A stretch of 64,000 nucleotides of DNA from Sepioteuthis lessoniana (lineage: Eukaryota > Mollusca > Cephalopoda > Myopsida > Loliginidae). The stretch is from the NCBI GenBank assembly GCA_963585895.1, contig OY757912.1, forward strand, positions 78,654,602-78,718,601. Reading direction: 5' to 3'. The position numbers and the translations under genes were made by a program. The notes under the pieces were generated by a model. That model saw only the letters and a list, made by a program, of their open reading frames with translations. It did not search any database and was not told where the DNA came from. Of the stretch, positions 20,555 to 31,795 are shown one piece after another (within the stretch, counting starts at the first letter, position 1; the number at the start of each line of letters is the position of its first letter).

Positions 20555-20645
20555 TGTTTCATGGGATAAGAGACCTTATTTATCAATCAAACGTGATACT
20601 TCATTTCGATAGCAGTTTTATTATTCTATTCTTGAATTGATAGAT
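20555..20645. repeat. Single ~88-bp unit related to 21735-22030
   Basis: Contains GAGACCTTATTTATCAATCA, ACTTCATTTCGATAGCAG and TTTTATTATTCTATTCTTG, the landmarks of the tandem array 1.1 kb downstream. Confidence 0.7.
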
Positions 20646-20745
20646 AGATATTTACTCAAGTATATCTCTAATGAAAACAGCATTTCAAAAGTAATATTGA
20701 ACCTGCGGTCTCACAAAAATTGCCACACAATGCTCTTTTAAGTTT

Positions 20746-20746
<1 letters not shown>

Positions 20747-20822
<76 letters not shown>
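20747..20822. repeat. (TGTC)n(TC)n microsatellite
   Basis: About 11 TGTC units run into about 16 TC units. Confidence 0.97.
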
Positions 20823-20826
<4 letters not shown>

Positions 20827-20849
20827 CAATATATCTATGCGTGTGTTTT

Positions 20850-21110
20850 TCTTAAGCCCTCCACCATGAAGAGTATGGGACAAAAGGACAATCTTATAGG
20901 AGAGAACTGATATTGTAAATAGAGTTCGTCTTTTCATAGAACAGTTGCAGTATCAAGGCTAAAGAACTGTCTTAATTGGGAAAAGTTAGGATTCATGCCT
21001 TTCCTAAGGTATTAGCTTGAAGTAAAACGCAAGTAGGCGTGTGTACGATCTGAACTTGGCGCGCCAAATCTATTTCCAGCGACGGTAACCGTTATGCCAA
21101 GAGTGCTTCT
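20850..21110 (-). mobile_element. SINE-A, old diverged copy
   Basis: Ordered minus-strand matches: a decayed tail, the central domain (ATTCATGCCTTTCCTAAGGT) and the head (ACGGTAACCGTTATGCCAAG). Confidence 0.7.
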
Positions 21111-21192
21111 CGTACTCTGTAACCTGTATAGGCGCGCAATTTTGATAACGTTAATATACATCTGTAATTTTTACTAGAGTTTATACCATGAT

Positions 21193-21195
<3 letters not shown>

Positions 21196-21281
<86 letters not shown>
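21196..21281. repeat. (TA)n array
   Basis: About 40 TA units with one GTATGTA break. Confidence 0.97.
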
Positions 21282-21282
<1 letters not shown>

Positions 21283-21734
21283 GAAATCAAATATATCTCT
21301 TCTTATATGTTGTAACAAAATTAAATTTCCTGGACTAATTTTCTACTTCTCAAATAGATTCTTGTACTTGTCTATCAATGTTAATAACATTTAGATCAGT
21401 TAATCTTACATGCTTTTATGTGTCTGTACATGTGAACGCCAGAGAAGAGTGATAGTTTACAAGACTATTATTACTATTTAGTAAATTTTATCCACAATAG
21501 CTTTTTTCACAGCCATCTCCTTGTGTCAAATAAAACTTAGTCTGATGAAGATATATAGGCACAAAAATTCTATTCGGACACTTGGTTGAAGTGGTCACGC
21601 AATTTTACACGAGCTTCGATTATTCAGGTTCGAGATCTGGCGAAAAAATCCACGATTTGAAAAGCTGATTTTCGCGTCATGAAACTCGTCCTTGCTTAAG
21701 GTAAGAAACCGATAACAAAAAGAAGTACCCTTGT
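21282..21734. other. No gene seen
   Basis: AT-rich. GTCTGATGAAGA near 21540 has a hammerhead-like heptamer but no partner GAAA or stems. Confidence 0.5.
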
Positions 21735-22030
21735 ACTTCCTTTTGATATCAGGTTCATAATTCTATCTTTGCTAAAAGCTGTTTTATAAGATTATAGACC
21801 CTATTTATCAATCCATCCTTTTACTTCCTTTTGATATCAGTTTTATTATAATTTCCGGTCTAAAATTCTTTTTTTAAAATTGTGGCCTAATTTTTCTATC
21901 AACGCTTGCACTTCATTTGATATAAACTTAATTATTCTATGTTTTCTAAAACTTATTTTATAAGATTGGAAACTTTATTTATCAATTAACACTTGTACTT
22001 CCTTTTCATAGCAGTTTCATTATTTTGTTA
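21735..22030. repeat. Diverged tandem repeat, ~88-bp unit
   Basis: About 3.5 units with TTATAAGATT, CTATTTATCAAT and CTTCCTTTTGATATCAG as landmarks. The units differ by many substitutions, so the array is old. Confidence 0.75.
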
Positions 22031-22413
22031 GCTCTATTAGTCATTAAAATAAGAAGTTAAGAAGATTTTAAATTATGTAGATTTTCTTAATGACCAAGGT
22101 GACGGGGTATAGCTCACGTATTCCCCTGATACACAGTCATTATTACCTGAGTAAAAGAATAACCAGCTGTTATCGTTGAGCACAATTAAAATTAATTTGA
22201 TTTCGTCAGTCAGAAATTATTTTAGTGCTAAATAGGCGCGGCATGAACCAAACCACAACGCAGATGTTCGGACAATTGTCATACGACAATTAAATTAACA
22301 GTTCAATCTGTATTCAGTGTGCTCAAAATTTATCGAAGTGAGTTCGATCCTATCGAAATTTTCAATGTTTGTAGTCTTGTATTTAAGTAAGCAGGTTTAG
22401 TAAAATACTTGAT

Positions 22414-22630
22414 AGATAAATAGATAGATAGATAAGAAATGCAACTGGCGGTTGTTAGGTTGAGAGAAAAGAGAGAGAAGAGTAATAGACATATTGAAAA
22501 AGAGTAAACGTGATAGATAGATAGATAGATAGATAGATTGGAAATGAATCTGGAGGCGAATGTTACATTAAAAGAAAAGAAAGAAAGTGAAGAGAAGAGT
22601 TATAGTCAAATTGAAAAAAAGAACAAACGT

Positions 22631-22661
<31 letters not shown>

Positions 22662-22665
22662 TTCG
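22414..22665. repeat. ~118-bp tandem repeat punctuated by GATA runs
   Basis: About 2.3 units, each with a GATA run, AAATG(C/A)A-CTGG, AGAGAAGAG and AACGTGATAGATAG. The GATA run marks each unit boundary. Confidence 0.8.
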
Positions 22666-22984
22666 TTTGTGGTTCCTTCAACTCCAGCTTAACAAAGAAT
22701 TAGAAGGATCCATAGAATCAAAATTGGAATCGGTATTTTAAATGGAATACATCATTTAGCTTGACAAATTATGTAAGTCAATAGAAAATAATCCGCCATA
22801 ACTTAATAATGATGCAATGAAATTATATGGATTAAAAAGTTTGTCAAATTTTCTTTCTGATACTTGGACTCACTTTTAGCAATTTTCAAGAAGGTAACAA
22901 ATTCGAAAACAACAGGTCATGATGGACTACAGGGATTTCGGTTTTAAAAATTCACGTCCTTTAACAACAGATTGGTTCAGCATT
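22666..22984. other. No gene seen
   Basis: AT-rich and unassigned. The RTE-1 3' edge follows. Confidence 0.5.
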
Positions 22985-24242
22985 TCAGTAAACGCATTGC
23001 TGCTGTATGTATGTTCGAGCTGGTCGTCCAACTTTTGCTTGGCCATATGTGGGGATCTATAGGAATACATCACTTATGAGCTCGTCCTTGCATCTCTAGC
23101 AGTGTCATGCATGCCTGGTTCGTCTAACTTGTATAGTTTTCGTGATGGGGGGCAAGTGTCCGTATAGTTGGAGTCTCGTGGGGTGTTGTCGCCAGGACTT
23201 GTTTAATACTGCTCTCAACATTCTTGTGTAATTTCCGTCCAGCCTCCTCTCCAGCCGTTTCGTAAGCGTCCATGTGGTGCATCCATATAGCAGTATCGAT
23301 GTGACCGCTGCCTGGAAGAAACTGCGTTTCATTTTATCAGTTAGGTCCGACTTCCATATGATCGAGAGCCTATCGATAGCTGTCCATGCCTTCGTCAGTC
23401 GTGTGTCGATGTCTTTTTCGGTTGATGAGACGCTACTTCCTAGGTAGGTGAATTTGTTGACTAGTTTCAGAGAGGCTCCGTCTAGTGTGGCAATGTTGCC
23501 CGTTTGGTTGTAACACATATATTCAGTTTTGTTTGCATTGACATGGAGGCCAATGCCAGCTGCGGCTCGTTCCAGACTATGCAGTAGTGTCTCTGCTTGA
23601 TTAGGCGTATTCGCTAGTATCGCCAAGTCATCAGCGTAGTCGGCGTCCGTGATTGTTTTTGCGGGGTACCTTTTGCTTCTTCTCTTAGTCAGCTCGAAGC
23701 CATTTTCTCTGATTTTGTCGATCGAAGTCCTAAGCACATAGTCTAGACAGATGATAAAGAGGTACGGGGCTAGTGTGTCTCCTTGTAGTACTCCTGCAAC
23801 AATGTCGAAGTATTCCGTGTCTCCATCTGGTGAACGTACTTTCACTTTGGTGTTTCTGTAGAGAATCATTATCGCTGCTACTGTTTCTTTTGGTAGGCCG
23901 TATGCTAGTAGGATTTGCTCCATCTTCCCTCTGTGTATGGAATCGAAGGCCTTGGTAAAGTCGACAAATAGTAATGTCGCCTGTAAGTTTTTTGCCCGAA
24001 CGCCTACCAGGATTCTACGGATGGTCAGTATTTGTGAGGTTGTGGATCTATTTCTCCGGAAGCCGTTTTGGTTTTTCCTAAGGATGTTGTCTATTTTGGG
24101 TTCTATGCGGTTTCGTAGTAGGGCATTGTAGATTTTGGCTGCTATGGATGTAAGTGTTATCACTCGGTAGTTCTTGGCTAGTCCGAGGTCGCCTTTTTTA
24201 GGGAATGGAAGGATGCATCCCTTCGTCCATCTCTCTATCCTA
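22985..24242 (-). mobile_element. RTE-1 LINE, 5'-truncated, RT domain present
   Basis: Reverse-transcriptase part of an RTE-like LINE. The open stretch starts upstream of the first ATG (24163), near 24240 at FPKKGDLGLAKNY, and stays open for about 375 codons to 23105. RT landmarks in order: NQNGFRRNRSTT, FVDFTKAFDS, VLQGDTLAPYLF, catalytic DADYADDLAIL, TEYMCYNQTG, KFTYLGSSVS, then LYGCTTWTLT and RTRHA. The last ~110 bases (22985-23100) hold stops. The endonuclease domain and 5' half are missing, as is usual after incomplete target-primed reverse transcription. Confidence 0.92.
23105..24163 (-). pseudogene. Reverse transcriptase ORF fragment of RTE-1
   Basis: 352 codons from the first internal ATG. 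It contains fingers/palm motifs through the catalytic YADD and the thumb-like C-terminal region. Compared with 38490-39506 it keeps LLHSLERAAAGIGLHVNA, which that copy has partly lost. No start codon or promoter of its own: it is a truncated LINE frame. Confidence 0.9.
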
Positions 24243-24533
24243 TTTTGACTATAGACTGTATATGTAGATTAACACATCTTCAAGAAACTTAAAGAGAGGC
24301 GGAAAAATGTAACCGTGGCATAGATTGACTGTAAAAAGACATGTGGTGTTCACTCGTAAACTTGGATAAAAGAATTTTCAAAATGAACAAAATGTCTAAT
24401 AAAGTCATAAACTTCATCATAAAAGCCATGGTCAGCGGGAAAATGGATTTAGCTGCAGGAAGACAAACCATCGACAAAGTGAAAATTCAAATATGCAACT
24501 TCCAGGGAGACCCACTGTCATTACTGTTTGTTT

Positions 24534-24809
24534 GGAGGTCCCCGTGGTGTAATGGTTATCGTCGTAGGAAATGGACACGGCGACACGTGTTCAAATCCTG
24601 GACGAGGTTGATAGCATTTCACATAGCACTAATACACTTGGGAAAGGTATGAATCCAATTATTCTCCCTCCAGCTACGGGTAAATAGTAGGACAGACTAG
24701 GTTCTTCAGCCTGGTTGAGACAAAAACTCTGAATTCAACACCTGTTAAACTCAGCTTAAAAACTGACCTTGTGTCATATCCTGCTCGAGCGGAGGGGTTG
24801 GTAAATATG
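24534..24809 (+). mobile_element. SINE-A inserted in the RLE LINE
   Basis: Flanked by the 13-base target-site duplication ATTACTGTTTGTT (24520-24532 and 24810-24822). The duplication fixes the element's ends: 5' GGAGGTCCCCGTGG, 3' GTTGGTAAATATG. Young copy. It interrupts the RT region of the LINE after FQGDPLSLL. Confidence 0.96.
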
Positions 24810-25328
24810 ATTACTGTTTGTTATAGCAAAGGATGTAATTCACTTATATAATTTGAAAATGCACAAGCGGCTACTAATTTAGAAAATTACCGGAAAAGAT
24901 TTACCACTTTATGTACATAGGTGATATCAAAATATTTGGTAAAACTGAAAAAAAATGATACTAGTAATAAGAATATAAATCCAGGATATTGGAATGGAAT
25001 TTGGCTTTGAGAAGTGTACTCTGCTGATAAAAGAAAGTAGGAAAAGAGAAACAACTGAAGAAATAGGACTACCAAAATCAGGAAAGAATCAGAACGCTTA
25101 GAGAGAATGAAAATTAAAAGAACTTGCGTCATTGGAAGCAAACACCATCATAGAGATGAAAAAAATAAGAAAAGATTTTCTCAGAAAAAACAAGAGAACT
25201 TTTCGAAACCAAGCTCTGCAGCAGAAATCTCATCAAAGCAATAAACATCTGGGCAAAATATTCTAGACTATTCATAACTTAGACAAAGGAGGAACTGAGA
25301 CAAATGGACCAAAGGACAAGGAAATTGA

Positions 25329-25650
25329 CAACGATATTTGTCGGCCGTCCCACCGACCGAACGAGTGCGACACAAGGCTTTTTTTATGTTGAGTCCGGGC
25401 ACAGGGCCGTATCCCAGACGCACCCGGCACTTCCAAAAATGCCCCGGACCCCGTCGGCATTCTCTTAAAAAGGGGCGCTTCAAGCGCCAAGCGATAAACC
25501 TAGCTCCTCCAAGGAGGGTTAAAGCCTGGGAGATGGCCCCCTGAGGCTCGAGGTATGTCCACAGACGAGACAAACCCGACCAGCTCCGTGCCGTTGATAC
25601 CACAGCCGGCCAAAGTGTTACCCATCTACTGGATTCCGTTGATTGAAACT
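25329..25650 (-). mobile_element. GC repeat, single copy with target-site duplication
   Basis: A 322-bp GC-rich unit inserted in the RLE LINE. The host sequence AAGGAAATTGA is duplicated on both sides (25318-25328 and 25651-25661). On the minus strand the unit runs from GTTTCAATCAACGGAATCCAG to CGACAAATATCG, the same phase as the tandem units at 11633 and 11930. Overlapping frames up to 111 codons are incidental. Mechanism and family unknown. Confidence 0.85.
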
Positions 25651-26188
25651 AAGGAAATTGATCACAATGCACAAGGAGTCCCACTCGAGAGATGACATAG
25701 GCAGATTTTAGGTGTCAAGAAAAGAAGGAAGAGAACTAGCCAGCGTTGACGATAAGGTAGATACCTTAATACAGGGACTCGAGATATACACTAAATGAGT
25801 AAAGAAAGGCTGATTACAGCAGCCAGTTACGACAATGGTAACATAAAGACAAAAAATACCATCATAAAAGAAATGGGAATAAAACAACTGTAGGGATACT
25901 TCAAGCAACAAACTGGCGAGATTACACGCAAGTCGAGTTTAGCTGAGAAAAGAAACTCTTAAAACGGAAACTGATTCTCTTTTAATAACAGCCAAAAACA
26001 AAACTAAAAGGATCAATCATATTAAAGCGAAAATTGTTGATACGCAACAGAATAGCAAATGTAAGTTATGTGTTATGTGGAGACAGAGATGAAACTGTTG
26101 ATTATGCAATAAGCGATTTCAACAAACTGGCATAAAAATGTACAAAACAAGAAAAGACTGCGTAAGAAAAGAGATCCACTGGAATTGT

Positions 26189-26991
26189 TTGTTTGTTTGT
26201 ACTTTATCATATTTACCAACCCCTCCGATCGGGCAGGATATGACACAAGGTCAATTTTTTAAGCGGAGTTTAACAGGTTTGAATTCAGAGTTTTCCTTCT
26301 CCGAGACTAGTTACCTCACCAAGGTTGAAGAACCTAGTCTGCCCTACTATTTACCCATAGATGGAGGGAGAATAATTGGATTCATAACTTTCCCAAGGGT
26401 ATTAGTGCTATGTGAAATGCAATCAGTCTCATCTAGGATTTGAACTCGTGTCACCGTGTCTATTTCCTGCGACGATAACCATTACACCACGGGCACCTTG
26501 TTTGTACTTTATGGCATATCAACCTTTGTAGGGTATTCAATGCCAAATCCATTTTATACAAATAAACAGTTCTATTTTAAACAGTTCAGTTTAGAATATG
26601 TACACAGTTTAATTATCAAAGATATTTCTATTTCAAACTATTCAGTTTATTCAAACAGTTTTATTTCAAGCAATTCAGTTTCGTATAAATATACTTTTGC
26701 TTACACTCATTTAAATGTCAAGATAGTCCTATTTCAAGCAATTCAGTTTAGCATGAGCACACAGATTAGTTATATTTCAAGTATAGATAGGACCCTATCA
26801 GGTGCTACCTCTCCGGGCCAGAGTCGACCTGGAAGCGATGGCAATAAAGGAGTACTCCGCATTCCCCAAAGCTCCAGCGTTACTGGAACCTCACCATCGG
26901 ATTGTTTAGTGTCATATCCAGGAGACTCATTGCGGGCGTCTGACCCTTCTGCAGAGATGTACAGGGTATTCAACACCCCCAGCCGACAGAG
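26189..26991 (-). mobile_element. SINE-C inserted in the RLE LINE (split by SINE-A)
   Basis: Host words CCACTGGAATTGT (26176-26188) and CAACTGGGATTTGT (26992-27005) are the target-site duplication, matching the RLE LINE motif HWELCKR. The tail is at the left edge, followed by the SINE-A insertion, internal units (TTTCAAGCAATTCAGTTT) and the head (CTACCTCTCCGGGCCAGAG to CCCCAGCCGACAG). The 201-codon plus frame is read across SINE-A and SINE-C and is not a gene. Confidence 0.92.
26208..26498 (-). mobile_element. SINE-A inserted in the SINE-C tail
   Basis: Target-site duplication TGTTTGTACTTTAT (26194-26207 and 26499-26512). The target lies inside the SINE-C tail (GTACTTTATGGCATATC), so SINE-A is the younger of the two. 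Confidence 0.96.
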
Positions 26992-27475
26992 CAACTGGGA
27001 TTTGTGTAAGAGATTGAAATTTGATGATATTATTAAATTCACAAATCAGAATAGGTCATAGAGAATGAAACTCATAAAATTCTCAGGGATTTTGAGAAAC
27101 AAAAAACATAAAATCTAATCCAACCAGAACACCGCAAAAAAGAGCGAATTTGCCGTTCAGGAGGACAACGATGTGAAAATAAAAGAAATTGAAAAGATAA
27201 ACAAATACTTGGAACATCAGAAAACTAAAACATCTGTGGAACATGAGAGTGATGGTGCTACCAATTGCAGTTGGCGCACTAGGAACGGTCTCTAAGAGCA
27301 TGACAAAGAGATTCGAGGAGTTGGAAATCAGAGGAGGAATCGACACCATCCAGACAACAGCCTTGTTACGATCGGTTAGAATACTGAGAAAAGTCCTGGA
27401 GACCTGAAAAGAATATTTGTCGCTCAGACTCGAGTGAAAGACCACCAGCAAACGCAGATATGATAGAGTCACAAG

Positions 27476-27480
<5 letters not shown>

Positions 27481-27505
<25 letters not shown>
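27481..27505. repeat. (AAT)n at the RLE LINE 3' end
   Basis: About 8 AAT units right after the last recognisable LINE words. A second AAT run is at 27880-27906. Confidence 0.95.
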
Positions 27506-27509
<4 letters not shown>

Positions 27510-28250
27510 AAAAGGCTTGGTAAAGGGACTGGAAGACTTAGAAACCAGAGGACAATTGGAGACTATCTTGATTACAACATTATTAAGAACGTCACCAATA
27601 TATTCCTCAACATTTTCGGTTCTTCAGCGAGGTCTTGGTAATTTTTAAACTGTGATCTGCTGGAAGGACACTATCCACTAAATGACAAATTCTTTTCTTC
27701 TTGTTTGAGTTGTGTCTGATTTTCTAGCCTAGATTGTATTAGCCGTCTCGTCTTCTTTCAAAGATCTGTTGTGTGCATGAGAGTCAATATGATCAAAATT
27801 TTATATCTTGCACAATTTCTAGTCGATCGCTTTCCCACCCAGTCATGCTTACTCTTTTGTGAGGTAGACTGCTGCATTCTAATAATAATAATAATAATAA
27901 TAATAACTGTGGATTTAGCCGTTCCGGAGGCCAACGTTGTCAAAATAAAAGAAAATGAAAAGATAAACAAATACTTAAACTTTGCCGGAGAACTAAAAAA
28001 AATCTGTGGAACATGAGGGTGACGGTGATACCAATTGTAGTTGGTGCACAGTATTCTAACAGCTTGAAAAATAGACACGAGGAGTTGGAAATTAGAGGAA
28101 GAATAGAGACCATCTAGACTACAGCATTTTCACGATCGGGTAGAATACTGAGAAGAGTCCTAGAGGTCTGAAGAGATTTGCTGTCTCATACTCCAGAGAA
28201 AGACCTCAAACAAGCACTAGTGAGAAAAACTCACAAGAAGTGAAATCATA
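27506..28250 (+). mobile_element. RLE LINE, rearranged 3' pieces
   Basis: Three pieces: plus-strand KGLVKGLEDLETRGQLETI (27510-27590); a minus-strand piece with SKHDWVGKRSTRNCARYK (about 27640-27880); and plus-strand VDLAVPEANVVKIKENEKIN through the C-terminal codons (27908-28200). The reversed middle piece lies between the AAT runs. Confidence 0.7.
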
Positions 28251-28458
28251 ATACGTTTTTTTTATAAAATCAATCACTTGGCGCTGATACCCTTGAGAAA
28301 TACAAGAATCCATCTCTTCTCCTCCTTTTCTTGTTATAGGTAACTAGAAAGACAGACTTGATTACGTAACCAGTGTATGAGAAGAAAAACTCCGAATTCA
28401 CTCCAATTTTGTTTCACTTTAAAAAGATTTACGTTTTGGCGAAGGGTTCGGGCACACT

Positions 28459-28501
<43 letters not shown>

Positions 28502-29044
28502 GAGTCTGTGTTTGTTGGGGGGGGTGTAAACAAGTTTAAGAATACTTTAAGTGAAGAAATCAAAGTGTTGTTATTAGGTCTTCCCCAGACCACATAATAA
28601 TAGGATTAGTAATTATATGCCGACAAGACGTTATTTGCCCTTAGTGTATCATTAAAATGATTGCATACAAGAAAACACTCACTTCATGATATACTATTCT
28701 TTATTTTATAACCTCATTCCTTGTTACGTTACGACCTTTAACAAGTTTAAAATTTCTGGTCCAAGTTTACAAAGCCAGTAATTAAAGTGAACCTACATTG
28801 AAAGACAAATTTACTGACCGCGTTTTGAAGTGTCCTGCACTCTTCTACCCAGACAAAAACCACACAACTATAAACACGAAATTGATTATAAAAAACACAC
28901 ATACAAGGAGACATTTTATGTGTGGATGTACATACTAACCCTGACCAAAATTATGGAGTTAACACACTTTGATGTTGTTTGTTTTATTTAGCAGTATATA
29001 AATTAATATCAAATAGGACGTATCTCTCTAACTATCGGTGGATT
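28251..29044. other. No gene; CA/TA microsatellite inside
   Basis: (CA)n(TA)n at 28455-28501. CTGACCAAAATTATGGAG near 28940 resembles a Tc1-type terminal-repeat word, without a partner. Confidence 0.5.
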
Positions 29045-29420
29045 TTTGTATCAATCTATATTCCTATCCATCTATCTATCTATCTTTCGTCGTAACTATC
29101 AATAATTGTATCTATCTATCTATCTATCTTCGTATCTATCTATCTATCTATCTATCTTCGTAACTACCAATGATTGTATCTTTTCATCTACCTATCTATC
29201 TATCTATCTATAATTGTATCTGTCTTTCTGTCTGTATTCGTATCTATCTATCTATCTATCTATCTTCGTAATTATCGATAACTATTTCTTTTCATCTATA
29301 TTTCTATCGATCAATTTATCTTCGTGTCTATCGATCTGTCAATCAATTTATCAATATATCTTATTAACTATCAATAATTGTATCAGTCTATCTTTATTCG
29401 TATCTATCAATCTATCTATT
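29045..29420. repeat. (TATC)n array with a regular interruption
   Basis: TATC runs are separated by variants of TTCGTAACTATCAATAATTG, giving a higher-order pattern of about 50-70 bases repeated about six times. The 116-codon frame is an artefact. Confidence 0.9.
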
Positions 29421-29975
29421 AACTGGGGTTATTCAATTAAGCCGAATTCCGCGCCAGGAGTTGACAAGAGGAAGCATTGTTTACTGTCGTACCCTTTCAA
29501 AAAAATCAGTAGTGATAAATCCTTTCATATCTTTGACCACTCTCCTCGTGACCTTCTTTACTGACTATTGTGCCATAAACTTTTTCTTTACTCGAGAGTC
29601 AATGTATAGTGGAATTCACTATATGCACTATCTTTTCAATCCAGGTTCGTAATGGCAAACTCACATTTAGCCAATTTGTAAGAATGTTTTTACTAAAACA
29701 TATTTATTTATAGAAATCTAACATTCTTGAGCAAATTTCACATGGTTTGCACTTCTCAGCAACTAAATATTTGATGACAGATCTCTGTTCAAGCCGAGAA
29801 CCCTTTGTTTGATTCGTCGTCATTTTGAATAGCTTCAACAAAACATTTCTGTGTGATTAAAATGATTTTACTATTAACTAATTTCAAACAATGCAGTATT
29901 TACATTGATAGAAAAAATCTGAAAAAAAATTTTACTTTTTTTCAAAAAAATCTCCTTATTTATTGAATGACCCTC
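29421..29975 (-). mobile_element. Mariner-C, internally deleted (~550 bp)
   Basis: The ends ACGAGGGTCATTCAATAAAT (minus strand, from 29975) and CTGGGGTTATTCAATTAAG (29423-29441) are imperfect inverted repeats typical of mariners. The minus strand encodes the transposase N-terminus MTTNQTKGSRLEQRSVIKYL and VAEKCKPCEICSRM, then jumps to downstream codons (AKKVTRRVVKDMKGFITT-type). The catalytic core is missing. Confidence 0.85.
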
Positions 29976-30049
29976 GTCTTTTTGTATCTATCTTTATTCA
30001 TATCTAAGTGTATTTGTATCTATAGATATCATTCGATATCTACTAATCT

Positions 30050-30290
30050 AAAAGTCTCCATAGCATAATAGGTACAGTTCTAAATTGCGGCCATAAAGAA
30101 AATGAGTTCAATTCCAGTTATGCTTTTATGTTCGCTTTCGGACTAATACCTTTAGGAAAAATATGAACCCCCTTATCCCGCCAGGTATTGGTTAAATAAT
30201 ATCACAACTGTTTTTTCACAAAGATGTCTTTGGCATTAAAAAAATTACGAGGATCGATATTCCATAAAGCAAAACAAAACCTACCAACCA
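30050..30290 (+). mobile_element. SINE-B, old copy
   Basis: Head GTCTCCATAGCATAATAGG, B-box GAGTTCAATTCC, central domain and tail (CTTTGGCATTAAAAAAATTA) are in order but diverged. Confidence 0.8.
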
Positions 30291-30305
30291 ATGAATGCAT
30301 CTACT

Positions 30306-30602
30306 TTATCATATTTACCAACCCCTCCGCTCGGGCAGGATATGACACAAGGTCAACTTTTAAGCGGAGTTTAACAGGTTTGAATTCAGAGTTTTCCTTC
30401 TCCTAGACTAGTTGCCTCACCAAGGCTAAAGAACCCAGTCTGTCCTACTATTTACCCATAGCTGGAGGGAGAATAATTGGATTCATACCTTTCCCAAGGG
30501 TATTAGTGCTATGTGAAATGCAATCAGTCTCGTCCAGGATTTGAACTCGTATCGCCGTGTCCATTTCCTCCAACGATAACCATTACATCACGGGCACCTC
30601 CA
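30306..30602 (-). mobile_element. SINE-A, full length
   Basis: Tail to head complete and close to consensus. AATGCATCTA (30292-30301) and AATGCATCTAG (30603-30613) are the target-site duplication. Confidence 0.95.
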
Positions 30603-30711
30603 GAATGCATCTAGTTTATTCTCTGCTTATCAGTACATTTTCCTTCTCTCTTTCTATCTCTCTATCTCTCCTCACCCTGTTTATCAATCAATCTATCTAT
30701 CAATCTATCTC

Positions 30712-30713
30712 TT

Positions 30714-30780
<67 letters not shown>
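30712..30780. repeat. (TA)n(TG)n microsatellite
   Basis: A short TA run, then about 27 TG units. Confidence 0.97.
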
Positions 30781-30781
<1 letters not shown>

Positions 30782-31438
30782 TAGTTAATCAGATCATATT
30801 AATTATTTATTTACTGGGTCCTAAAATTCAAGAAAAGTTTTTTAAAATCGAGCGTTTATTTTTGTAATTATACTTATTTAGCATTTTTTTCATTTTCCGT
30901 TTATTTCAGTTTAGTTTAATTTTCGAACAGAATTTTACAACATTGAGATAACTTGTCATGATTTTAAAGAGTCACCAAAGAGAATAAGTCGGCCATTAGC
31001 AAAAAAATCAAACAGAAACGTTGATACATCCCTATATATACTAACCCTGGTGGAAAAAAAATAATTTTTTAAAAAATCTATGGAATTAGCCCTCTGAGAG
31101 TCATGTATCGTCTTTATATTCTAAATCAAATCCTCCAACTGAACCGTTAAAACGTTTTAGTTTTTTTTCAAAACCTCTTATGCGAAAAGATGTTCTGGGA
31201 TCTCATTAGTAACCACAAAGAATTTGGTGACTAAAGCTCTAACTGTCTTTTAGTTACAATGATAGACAAAAAGGATGTTTGATAGATTATAAGATGGTGT
31301 ATCAATAGATAAAACCATTAGATTTGCTTCTTTGATTTGTAAGAATAAGTTTTGTAATTGCAGTGATAGATTAAATCTCGTACAAAGAACAGAGACAAAA
31401 AACAGCTATCGATCAAATTGAATTCCCATTGTTCTTCA
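30781..31438. other. No gene seen
   Basis: AT-rich and unassigned. Confidence 0.5.
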
Positions 31439-31439
31439 A

Positions 31440-31505
31440 AATGGATTTGGCATCAAATAACCCATGAAGGTTAATATGCCATTAAACAAAGAACCCAAAC
31501 CAAAT
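31440..31505 (+). mobile_element. Shared SINE-B/C tail, orphan
   Basis: Only the tail remains: GGATTTGGCATCAAATAACC, GGTTAATATGCCATTAAAC, ending CCCAAACCAAA. It is an extremely 5'-truncated retroposition, as expected if the tail alone is what the RT recognises. Confidence 0.85.
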
Positions 31506-31529
31506 TAAAAACAGAAAATGATAAATGAG

Positions 31530-31620
31530 ATGTTAATTTTCTCCAAAATACTTCCTTAAGCATTCACCATATCTATTCCAGTGACATTTTTATTGGTCGA
31601 CGCACTTCTTAAAATCTACT
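31530..31620 (-). mobile_element. Mariner-D scrap 2
   Basis: The minus strand reads GECLRKYFGEN, homologous to GKC-GRYFEEN at 16384-16545. Confidence 0.45.
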
Positions 31621-31795
31621 TATTATTCATAATTAGCATTCCTCTCAGATAAAAAAAATTGCTCACAGTTGTATGGTTTCAAGTATTCTTAATCTAATAC
31701 TAATAACTACATGATTTCAATTAATAATTTCTATTCAATAATTGCCATTTGTTGGTACCTTATTATATGATTTTAAGTAAGTGACAATAATCTAC

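Larger units (their letters stand above)
24255..27480 (+). mobile_element. RLE LINE, long decayed copy with four nested insertions
   Basis: Starts directly after RTE-1 and runs about 1.5 kb net of insertions. Plus-strand words in order: KERRKNV-A-IDCKK and NKMSNKVINFIIKAMVSG (RT), FQGDPLS, YIGDIKIFGKTEKK (degenerate YxDD), NQERIRTLRE, DFLRKTRELFETKLCSRNLI, RRDD-GRFLVSRKEG, a CCHC-type CKLC near 26060, then HKILRDFE, DFEVQ-like and INKYLEH, RVMVLPIAVGALGTVSKSM. It ends just before an AAT run. RT followed by CCHC and an endonuclease with DFAVP is the layout of R2/R4-type LINEs. Many stops; dead. Confidence 0.75.

Noticed and set aside
21538-21560. Hammerhead-like CTGATGA
   Set aside because: No GAAA partner or pairing arms at the right distance.
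26456-27061. 201-codon plus frame
   Set aside because: Runs through SINE-A and antisense SINE-C sequence. No coding logic.
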